64,000 nt of DNA from Verrucomicrobiota bacterium (lineage in GTDB: Bacteria > Verrucomicrobiota > Verrucomicrobiia > Opitutales > Opitutaceae), in NCBI GenBank assembly GCA_016871755.1, contig VHCJ01000016.1, positions 1 through 64,000 on the forward strand, given 5' to 3'. Under the pieces are notes generated by a model. The model saw nothing but the letters and a program-made list of their open reading frames with translations. It was not told the DNA's origin and searched no databases. This document shows positions 57,359 to 64,000 of this stretch, in pieces (within the stretch, counting starts at the first letter, position 1; every line of letters starts with the position of its first letter). The translations under genes and the position numbers were made by a program.

Positions 57359-58903
57359 ATGGCTTCACCCTCTCTTTCGACTGCCCCACGCGAGCAACTC
57401 TCCGAGGCCGAGGAACGTTTTGAGCGGTGGCGCAAGCGGCTGGGGTGGTACCTCGCCCCGGCGGTGCTGGCGGTCTTTTGGTTCATTCCGTTTCCCGGAC
57501 TCCCGCCGGACGCGCGGCACTTGTTCGCGATCGTCGCGATGGCGCTCGTGCTGTGGATGACGGAGGCGATCCCGCTGGCCGCGACCGCCCTGCTGGCCCC
57601 GTCGCTGTGCGTCGTGGCCGGCCTCGGCTCGGCCCGCGAGGTGTTCAAGCCCTTCGCCGACCCGGTCATCCTCCTGTTCATCGGGAGCTTCTTCCTCGGA
57701 CAGGCCATGCTGAAGCACGGGCTCAACCGGCGCTTCGCCTTTGTCCTCCTCGCCCTGCCGTGGGTCAGCGCGAGTCCGCTCCGCCTCTATGCCGCCTTCG
57801 GCGGGATCACGGCGTTGATCTCCATGTGGGTCTCCAACGCGGCCACGACCGCGATGATGCTCCCGATCGCGGTCTCCATCCTCGCTGAAATCGGCGCCCG
57901 GCAGGGGGTCTCCAACTTCCGCGCCACCCCCTACGCCGCCGGCTTGATCCTCATCACCGCCTTCGGCGCGTCCGTGGGCGGAATGGCAACGCCCGTCGGC
58001 ACGCCCCCGAACCTCATCGGCATCGGTGCCCTTGAACGGTTGCTGGGCTACAAGGTCACGTTCTTCCAGTGGATGAGTCTGGGACTCCCGATCGCCGTCG
58101 TGCTCGCCGTCTTCCTGGTCTGGCGCTTCAGCCGCCAGTGTCCGTTCCCGACCCTCCTGCTGTCCGACAATCGCCGCTGGCTCGAGGCGGAGCGGGCCGG
58201 TCTGGGTCCCTGGACCCGCGGGCAGGTGAATGTGGTGACGGTGTTCGCCCTCGCCGTGGGCTTCTGGATGCTGCCGGGGCTGGTTTCCGCCCTCGCCCCG
58301 CAGGGCGCGGCGAGCCCCACGTACGCGTGGGTTTCCGCGCACCTGCCCGAGAGCATCGTGGGGCTGCTCGCCGCTTCGATCCTGTTCTTCCTGCCGGCGG
58401 ATCGGTCCCGCGAGTCGTTCACCTTGGAGTGGCGCGACGCCGTCGGCATCGACTGGGGTACCATCCTCCTGTTCGCCGGCGGCATGGCCCTCGGCGAGTT
58501 GATGTTCTCCACCGGTCTGGCCCACTGGATCGGTCAGGGCCTGTCCGGGCTTTTCCAGACCCACTCGGTGATCGGCCTGACGATCCTTTTCACCGCCGTT
58601 GGAATTGTCGTGAGCGAGACGACCACGAACACCGCGTCCGCAACCATGGTGGTCCCGATTGCGATCGCCGTCGCCCAAGCCGCCGGGGTCGATCCGCTCA
58701 AGCCCGCCTTGGCCGCCTGCCTCGGCTGCTCCATGGGTTTCCTCCTGCCCGTCTCCACCGGACCCAACGCGATGGCGTACGGCACCGGGTGCGTCCCGCT
58801 GCGCGCCATGATGCGCCACGGCATCTGGCTCGATCTCGTGGGCTGGGTCGTGATCGTGATCACCGTGCTCCTTTTCGGCCCGTCGCTGCCCGCTCCTCGC
58901 TAG
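57359..58903 (+). CDS. DASS/SLC13 family sodium:carboxylate symporter
   Basis: 514 aa from ATG 57359 with about 11 membrane helices. The two signature hairpins are SNAATTAMMLPI and SETTTNTASATMVVPI, the SNT motifs that bind sodium and substrate carboxylate in VcINDY. FIGSFFLGQAMLKHGLNRR is also typical. It imports di- or tricarboxylates, or a sulfate-like anion. It is 128 bases after the sialidase-like gene on the same strand. Confidence 0.92.
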   Translation: MASPSLSTAPREQLSEAEERFERWRKRLGWYLAPAVLAVFWFIPFPGLPPDARHLFAIVAMALVLWMTEAIPLAATALLAPSLCVVAGLGSAREVFKPFADPVILLFIGSFFLGQAMLKHGLNRRFAFVLLALPWVSASPLRLYAAFGGITALISMWVSNAATTAMMLPIAVSILAEIGARQGVSNFRATPYAAGLILITAFGASVGGMATPVGTPPNLIGIGALERLLGYKVTFFQWMSLGLPIAVVLAVFLVWRFSRQCPFPTLLLSDNRRWLEAERAGLGPWTRGQVNVVTVFALAVGFWMLPGLVSALAPQGAASPTYAWVSAHLPESIVGLLAASILFFLPADRSRESFTLEWRDAVGIDWGTILLFAGGMALGELMFSTGLAHWIGQGLSGLFQTHSVIGLTILFTAVGIVVSETTTNTASATMVVPIAIAVAQAAGVDPLKPALAACLGCSMGFLLPVSTGPNAMAYGTGCVPLRAMMRHGIWLDLVGWVVIVITVLLFGPSLPAPR

Positions 58904-58952
58904 GCCCCCCGTCAGGTCCCCCGCCAAGCCCGCCGCAAGGCCCGCCGTGAGA

Positions 58953-59026
58953 GTCCTCTCCACCCGAGCGTCGGGCGCGGACCACACCGCGCCCGACGGG
59001 TGCCGATCGAACCGAAAGGAGAGGAC
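58953..59026 (+). repeat. Nested inverted repeat
   Basis: An outer stem GTCCTCTCC (58953-58961) pairs with GGAGAGGAC (59018-59026). Inside, CGTCGGGCGCGG (58969-58980) pairs perfectly with CCGCGCCCGACG (58987-58998) over a six-base loop. It sits 50 bases after the transporter gene. It could end transcription, be a structured RNA, or be a REP-like repeat. Confidence 0.75.
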
Positions 59027-59198
59027 GGTCGTCCCCAACGGCGCGGGACGGGCGACGGAGCGATGGCGGCGCGGTGCCCGGACGCCCCGCGGTTCCCGAA
59101 CCCGCCCGGCCTATACTCCGGCGATGGAAACTGCTCATCTCATTTTACCAGTAGGCCAACCTCGCGGGGATGAGGGGGTGGCTGCGTCCTTGTGAGGA

Positions 59199-59223
59199 GG
59201 TCCTTGTTCCCAGACAAGGGACC
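59199..59223 (+). repeat. Short inverted repeat
   Basis: GGTCCTTGT pairs with ACAAGGGACC with one bulge and a six-base loop. It is one of several palindromes in this gap. Confidence 0.45.
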
Positions 59224-59315
59224 GCGTAGACCTGCGAGTCTAGGATTCTACCCCGAATACCCATTTCGATTCCACGGCCCAGTTGTGTCCGTCAAGTTCA
59301 GTGAACCACCGCCCA

Positions 59316-59460
59316 GAGGGTCACACCACCGCCCAGAGGGTCAGGCTTTGTCCTTTGCCGTCGAACGCTCAGCAGGCGACCGGCCGGGTCGGAATGGCGC
59401 GGATCGCACGGTGACAGCAAAGGACAAAGCCTGACCCTCGGCTCCCGTGATGTGACCCTC
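59316..59460. repeat. Large REP/BIME-like inverted repeat with internal direct repeats
   Basis: A 23-bp perfect inverted repeat: 59336-59358 with 59417-59439. The symmetry extends outward to about 45 bp per arm with few mismatches, each arm carrying two GAGGGTCA units. Direct copies lie at 59305-59323 and 59325-59343 on the left and 59432-59447 and 59453-59468 on the right. It ends eight bases before the next start codon. Confidence 0.75.
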
Positions 59461-59468
59461 GGCTCCCG

Positions 59469-60284
59469 ATGACCTCGCCCTCCGCCATGCCCCCGACTTC
59501 TACCCGCGATGATGTCTGTCACTTCGCGCGCTCGTTCATCCGGTGGCGCATCGACACCACCAAGCGCATGCCGACCACGGTCTCGCGCCCGCCGCCAACC
59601 ACGCTCAACGACGTGCGGATGCCGCTCGACTGCATCGCAACGGTCTCGCGCGGCGGCCGCGAGGAGGTGTTTGGTCTTGGGGTCTCCTGCAAGACGGAGC
59701 AGGTGTTCGTCGAACGCGATGTCTGGCACCAACCCAACGCGGACATGCTCGCGATCTGCGGCGCCGGGCAGTTCTTCATCCTGAAGCGCTTCGATCGCTC
59801 CGAAAAGGGGGTCATGCTCAGCCCGCCCAGCCTCGGGCGGCAACCCGAGCGCGCCGCGGTCGATCCGGTCGCCGCCTTCGAGAGTCATTCGCTGGACCTG
59901 CGGCGGCGGCCCGCCCGCCGGCTCGAAGCGATCGAGGACGTCATCGTCGAGTTGCGGGGCTCCCGCGAGGTGGTTGCACGGACGACCCACGGTATCCCGG
60001 GTGGCGAGGTCACCGTCGAATACCCGGTCCGAACCGTGAACTACAGCGACCGGCATCGCTACTTCCAAGTCGACACGGGCCCGGTGCTCTTCTTCGGCGA
60101 ACCGACCGGTCCCCAAACGGTCGAGCACTTCCACCTCGCCTTCGTTGCCCACCTCGGTGGCGACTGGGCCGAGTTCTTGGTCTGCCGCCCGACGCCGCTT
60201 GAGGACACGGGCGTCTCCGTGCATCATTACAGCGAGAGCCGCCGGGTCAGTTCCCGGCACTCGCTGTGGGTCGTGGAGGAGTAA
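59469..60284 (+). CDS. Conserved-looking hypothetical protein
   Basis: 271 aa, without signal peptide or membrane segment. It contains CHFARSFIRWRIDTTKRMP, then VFGLGVSCKTEQVFVERDVWHQPNADML, AGQFFILKRFDR, and a strand-rich C-terminus (VTVEYPVRTVNYSDRHRYFQVDTGPVLF, ending SRHSLWVVEE). Several Trp, His and Asp suggest a ligand-binding beta fold. I recognise no family. It may begin at MPPTSTRDDV. Confidence 0.65.
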   Translation: MTSPSAMPPTSTRDDVCHFARSFIRWRIDTTKRMPTTVSRPPPTTLNDVRMPLDCIATVSRGGREEVFGLGVSCKTEQVFVERDVWHQPNADMLAICGAGQFFILKRFDRSEKGVMLSPPSLGRQPERAAVDPVAAFESHSLDLRRRPARRLEAIEDVIVELRGSREVVARTTHGIPGGEVTVEYPVRTVNYSDRHRYFQVDTGPVLFFGEPTGPQTVEHFHLAFVAHLGGDWAEFLVCRPTPLEDTGVSVHHYSESRRVSSRHSLWVVEE

Positions 60285-60990
60285 GGTCGCCGCCGGAGCG
60301 GCGCGCGATCGGCGGCAGGTCCGATCCGGTCGGGACGCCTGTTCTGGCCGTCACGCGCGATCCAGTGGAACTCTCCGATTCGCCAGTGCCAAAGGAGGGC
60401 GGGTGGAAGTGCCCCGATTCCATAGGTCCGACCTCTCCTCGAGTTTTCGGAGGGGGTCCAGTCTGCGAAGACGACTCGCTTTGCCCTTTGCCATCGAACG
60501 CGCGGCACGTGGTCGAATTCAGTCCGCGCGGCCGTGCCACGTCCAGCGATGGCCAAGGCCAGAAACAGAGCGCGACCGTGAAGGTGATTCCAGGGTCGGA
60601 CCCGGCGTCAATGCTTTGGCCCCGGCGGTGGAGAACAGCGACGCGCGCACCGGGGGCTTCGCGCACGCATGATCGCGAATGCTTCGTGCCGGCGTGACGC
60701 GGAGGGCTTCGCGCCGGCTGCACCAGCCGGTTTGGACCCTCTGGCCAAGCGAGCGCACCGCCCGCAGGCGAGGGGGTGGCCATATGTCCCTTGACTGGCA
60801 ACGGTGCGCCGCATCCAAATGTATACAGTTACGACTGCAACCCGTTCCAGCCTGCGGCTCAGCGCCGCGTGTGCTGTTCCCGCGCCCTCAGCGCCCTTCG
60901 CAAAACCCCTGCACACCCTGCAACCCCCAGCAACGCGAGCCGCGAGTGGTAAGCTCGGAGGTTCCTATCGGCAACCCCCGCAACCCTCTC
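60285..60990. other. Noncoding stretch with imperfect palindromes
   Basis: About 700 bases. It holds a hairpin near 60433-60460 (GACCTCTCC with GGAGGGGGTC) and a stretch at 60476-60500 resembling the 59346 repeat (CGCTTTGCCCTTTGCC, then ATCGAACGC). No gene is convincing. It should hold the promoter of the downstream dehydratase. Confidence 0.45.
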
Positions 60991-62229
60991 ATGAAAATCA
61001 CAGACATTCGTTCCATGCGGCTCGTCGGGCCGCGCAACCACGGCGTCGGCGGCGGTACGTCGACGCTCTCCAAGGTGATCGTCCGGGTGGACACCGACGC
61101 CGGCGTTTACGGCTTGGGCGAGGTGGACAACTTCATGGGCGTGCGCGAGGGGCTCGCGTACATGCGCGACTTCTTCCGCGGGCGCGACGCGTTCACCGCC
61201 CGGGCGCTGATCTCGGAAATGATCTACGGGACAGTGGCGCCGCATAATCCTCTCACCCCGCGCCAGGGCACCGTGATGCCGGGCGGTGCGATCGCGGTGT
61301 CGATGTGCTCGCCGACGGCGACGCCGTGGGGGCCGGTCGCCTGGGCGGCCAGCGGGGTCGACATCGCGCTGTGCGACCTGATCGGCAAGGCATTGAAGAC
61401 GCCCGCCTACGTCCTGCTGGGGGGCAAGTACCGCGACCGCGCCAAGGTGTACCTTGACCGCAGTTCGCCGGACGATGTCACCGATCTCGGCGCCTGGGAA
61501 AAGATGGCCGCCGAAACCGTCGCGTCGGGCTTCACGCAGATGAAGTTCGACATCGACTACATGGCCACCGAATGCGTCGGAGACATCTGGAACCGCACGC
61601 TTTCTCTGCGTCAGATCAACCGGATCGTCGAGCGTCTGCAGGCGGTGCGGCGCGCGGCCGGGCCGGACTTCGAAATCTGCGTGGACTGCCACATGCAGTA
61701 CAACGTGCCCGACGCCATCCGGGTCGCGAACGCCCTCGAGTCGCTCAACCTTCTCTGGCTCGAGGACCCCACGCCGATCACCAACCCCGACTCCTGCGCC
61801 GAGGTGCGGGCGAAGGTGTCGGTGCCGATCTGCGTCGGCGAAATGTTCATCGCGGAGCAGTTCCGGCTCTTCATCGACCGGGGCGCCTGCGACATCCTGC
61901 ATCCCGACGTGCTCTTCTGCGGCGGGCTCCACGAACTGCGCCGGATCGCGGACTACGCCGAGTTGCACCACCTGCCGGTCGCCTTCCATGGCAATGGCGG
62001 TGCCTTGGCCACGATCGCCGCGGCCCATGCCGGCGTCGCCAGCCGCAACTTCCTCGGCTTGGAATACCACTTCGTCGAATCCGCCTGGGTCGGCGAGTTC
62101 GTCCGGCGCGATGTCCCGCTCTTCCGCGATGGCCATGTCGAGCTGACCGACGCCCCGGGGCTCGGCGTGGAGCTCGACCGCGAGCTCTGCCGCCGGCACC
62201 TTGCGCCCGGTGAATCACTCTTCGACTGA
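60991..62229 (+). CDS. Enolase-superfamily (mandelate racemase/MLE) sugar-acid dehydratase
   Basis: 412 aa from ATG 60991. An N-terminal capping domain is followed by the TIM barrel. Visible catalytic elements are MKFDIDY (the barrel Lys), CVDCHMQYN, LEDPTP and CVGEMF (acidic metal ligands), and FHGNGG (barrel His). Many relatives dehydrate mannonate, galactonate or gluconate; the substrate here is not fixed. It is 21 bases upstream of a 2-hydroxyacid dehydrogenase, as in a sugar-acid operon. Confidence 0.88.
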   Translation: MKITDIRSMRLVGPRNHGVGGGTSTLSKVIVRVDTDAGVYGLGEVDNFMGVREGLAYMRDFFRGRDAFTARALISEMIYGTVAPHNPLTPRQGTVMPGGAIAVSMCSPTATPWGPVAWAASGVDIALCDLIGKALKTPAYVLLGGKYRDRAKVYLDRSSPDDVTDLGAWEKMAAETVASGFTQMKFDIDYMATECVGDIWNRTLSLRQINRIVERLQAVRRAAGPDFEICVDCHMQYNVPDAIRVANALESLNLLWLEDPTPITNPDSCAEVRAKVSVPICVGEMFIAEQFRLFIDRGACDILHPDVLFCGGLHELRRIADYAELHHLPVAFHGNGGALATIAAAHAGVASRNFLGLEYHFVESAWVGEFVRRDVPLFRDGHVELTDAPGLGVELDRELCRRHLAPGESLFD

Positions 62230-62250
62230 TCCTCTTCCCAGACGCCTGCC

Positions 62251-63216
62251 ATGACCTCCTCGACCCTGACCATCGCGGTCCACGAACGTTTCCGCGCCGA
62301 GTTGCACGCGGCCCTCCCGGCCGGCCACACGTTGCGCAGCTTCGGTGCGGAGAGTGACGCGGCCATGGCCGCGCTGCTCTCCGACGCCGACGTGCTCGTC
62401 TGGGGCGCCTACAAGGCGGCATGGCGCGACCCCCGCGGCTGCCGGCTCCGGCTCGTGCATTCGCCCGGCGCGGGCGTCGACGGCATCGACTTCGCCGGCC
62501 TGCCGCCGGCGTGCACCGTCTGCAATGTCTACGGACACGAGTACGGGGTGGCGGAACAGGCGTTCCTCCTCATGCTCGCCCTCGGTCGTGACCTCTTCGG
62601 TCTCGACGCCGCCTTGCGCCGGGGCGATTGGACGCCGCAGCGCCCGTACCTCCCGGAGCTGCGCGGCCGGAGCCTGCTCGTGCTCGGACTCGGACACATC
62701 GGGCGCCAGCTGGTGCGCTGGGGGCAGTTCGTCGGCATGAACGTGCGGGTGCTCACCCGCACGCCGGAGAAGTCCCGCGGCGAGGCGCCCGGGGTTCCCG
62801 TGCACGGGCTCGATCAGCTGCACGCCGCCCTGCCGGAGGCGGACTTCGTGGTCGTCGCGATCCCGGCGGTCACGAACACGCTCGGCCTCCTCAGCGCGCG
62901 CGAATTCCAGCGCATGAAGCCGACCGCCTTCGTGGTCAACGTCGGCCGTGGCCCCGTCATCGACGAGGATGCCCTCTACGAGGCACTGCGGACGCGCACG
63001 ATCGCCGGTGCAGGGCTGGACGTGTGGTACCAGTACCCCGCGCCCGGCCAAAACCTGCTGCCCTCGCGTCGGCCCTTCCATGAGCTGAGCAACGTCATCA
63101 TGACGCCCCACAAGCCGACGGTGGAAACGATGGCCTACCGTTGGGGCGCGATCGCCGAGAACATCCGCCGCCTCGCCGCCGGGGAACCCCTGGAGCGGAT
63201 CGTCCCCGCCCCCTGA
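62251..63216 (+). CDS. D-isomer-specific 2-hydroxyacid dehydrogenase
   Basis: 321 aa. NAD-binding GLGHIGRQL is near residue 148. The catalytic Arg is in VVNVGRGPVIDEDAL, and the proton-relay His is in IMTPHKPT. The start ATG follows 21 bases after the dehydratase stop, so the two should be cotranscribed. It would oxidise or reduce a 2-hydroxy/2-oxo acid from the sugar-acid route; coenzyme and substrate not certain. Confidence 0.9.
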   Translation: MTSSTLTIAVHERFRAELHAALPAGHTLRSFGAESDAAMAALLSDADVLVWGAYKAAWRDPRGCRLRLVHSPGAGVDGIDFAGLPPACTVCNVYGHEYGVAEQAFLLMLALGRDLFGLDAALRRGDWTPQRPYLPELRGRSLLVLGLGHIGRQLVRWGQFVGMNVRVLTRTPEKSRGEAPGVPVHGLDQLHAALPEADFVVVAIPAVTNTLGLLSAREFQRMKPTAFVVNVGRGPVIDEDALYEALRTRTIAGAGLDVWYQYPAPGQNLLPSRRPFHELSNVIMTPHKPTVETMAYRWGAIAENIRRLAAGEPLERIVPAP

Positions 63217-63473
63217 CGCCCGAGGGCGACGCGATTTTGATCCGGGATCCGTCCTTGCGGAGGAAGCAGGCGGTCGCCACAGCGCAGTCCGCAATCGAAC
63301 GCTCACGGTCCGCGCCGATACTCCGCCCACCACGGACCACGGCACGGGCGAAGTGTCTGAACGCCCTTTGGAGGGTCCGGCTTTGCAGTGTGTCCTGGGT
63401 CCGCGTCTGCGCCCGCCGTTCTCGGGTGGTTGTCGCCCTTGACCAGTGGAATCGCGTTGCCTCGCGGCGGGCG
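63217..63473. other. Short gap before the last gene
   Basis: 257 bases without a clear gene. It contains a TCGAACGCTCA element (near 63295) and GAGGGTCCGGCTTTGC (near 63380) that resemble the repeats at 59336 and 60476. Confidence 0.35.
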
Positions 63474-64000
63474 ATGCAGCGGGATGTTTCCATGCGGTTC
63501 GCTCGCCTCCACGATCCCCAGAGACGGCGCGATTTCCTTCGCCACAGCGCATGTCTTGGCCTCCTGGCGGCGCTGCCGCTGCGCGGTAACCCGCGGCCCA
63601 GCCCCGGTGATCCCACGTCCGGCCCCGGCGGCGAGGGGGCCTCGGGAGCCTCGGATTCCGCGGGTGTGCCGCGCGCAGCCGGCCGCGGCGGCCTTCCCGG
63701 CAGTGCCTCCGAATCCCTTGGCGCCAGCGAATCCAGCGGCGCTCCCGGCCCGGATCGCGCCGACGCGCGGGCCTCCGCTGAAGCTCACGGTTCGGCGCCT
63801 CACGATGTGGGGACCTTCTCCCAGCTTTTCATCGACGACTTCCTCGTCGCCTCCTCCACCGGTCTCTCCGCCCGCCAGCATCAAGCCCGGAAGCATCCCG
63901 CCAATCCGCTTCTGGTCGCGGACCAACCGTGGGAGCACCGCTGGGTCCAGATCTACGGCGACGTCCGGTACGATGCGTCCGAGGGGCTCTTCCGGATGTG
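63474..64000 (+). CDS. N-terminus of Tat-exported GH32/43-like protein (partial)
   Basis: The frame from ATG 63474 (or 63492) is open to the window end. The start carries a twin-arginine motif (RRRDFLRHS) and hydrophobic run LGLLAALPL, so export by Tat is likely. A Gly/Ala/Ser-rich linker follows (about 40-110). Then FSQLFIDDFLVASSTGL, NPLLVADQPWEHRWVQIYG and FRMW match the N-terminus of five-bladed propeller proteins of the GH32/43 type, as I recall them. It probably acts on a glycan or sugar acid with the two genes upstream. Confidence 0.7.
   Translation, partial: MQRDVSMRFARLHDPQRRRDFLRHSACLGLLAALPLRGNPRPSPGDPTSGPGGEGASGASDSAGVPRAAGRGGLPGSASESLGASESSGAPGPDRADARASAEAHGSAPHDVGTFSQLFIDDFLVASSTGLSARQHQARKHPANPLLVADQPWEHRWVQIYGDVRYDASEGLFRM

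Overview
The window is high-GC bacterial chromosome, most likely from Verrucomicrobiota, family Opitutaceae. This is inferred from several features: a TonB-dependent receptor whose N-terminus carries an SPFTV box, a long-form IspG, a conserved uppS-cdsA-dxr-rseP-ispG order, many exported proteins of the planctomycete/verrucomicrobial type, and weak Shine-Dalgarno signals. No rRNA and no CRISPR array were seen. Both window edges cut through genes, and those two partial proteins resemble the two ends of one exported glycoside-hydrolase-like family.

Bases 402-10065 look like an old integrated island. An exact 60-bp direct repeat, the 3' part of tRNA-Leu(CAA), lies at 402-461 and again inside the intact tRNA-Leu at 10007-10094. 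Between the copies are a truncated tyrosine integrase, a small ORF, three large exported proteins (a 1111-aa protein combining beta domains, a c-type heme motif, a terpenoid-cyclase-like toroid and a vWA domain; a 461-aa beta-sandwich protein; an 802-aa transglutaminase-like protein) and one small exported protein. This is the best candidate in the window for an undescribed system.

From 10.3 to 27 kb the content is mostly core: PepP, UspA, tRNA-Pro, a stand-alone bacterial nitric oxide synthase, VanZ-like, LigA, DnaA with a DnaA-box-containing upstream region, then the isoprenoid/envelope operon uppS-cdsA-dxr-rseP-ispG, a pterin carbinolamine dehydratase and an acetyl-esterase. From 27 to 34 kb a minus-strand run holds MsrA, EttA, a YkgJ protein, a large DUF748/AsmA-like protein broken by a frameshift at a G8 tract, a peroxiredoxin and an all-alpha dUTPase-like protein. 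From 34.5 to 43 kb are a disordered A/P-to-RGG protein, MurA, RuvB, a nucleoside phosphorylase, a DUF167 protein, a cystathionine gamma-synthase-like enzyme, a DUF3299 protein and an ACT protein.

From 43 to 64 kb the window becomes more accessory: an AraC regulator with a large TonB receptor, GTP-dependent PEP carboxykinase, a TerC transporter, two facing truncated genes (Gfo/Idh/MocA and isochorismatase), an exported gamma-glutamyltransferase, a sialidase-like BNR protein, a DASS carboxylate transporter, gaps rich in inverted repeats, and a run of sugar-acid-type genes (an enolase-superfamily dehydratase and a D-2-hydroxyacid dehydrogenase) leading into a Tat-exported GH32/43-like protein. 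The last segment fits scavenging of host or plant glycans and sugar acids, but the substrate cannot be read from sequence alone.
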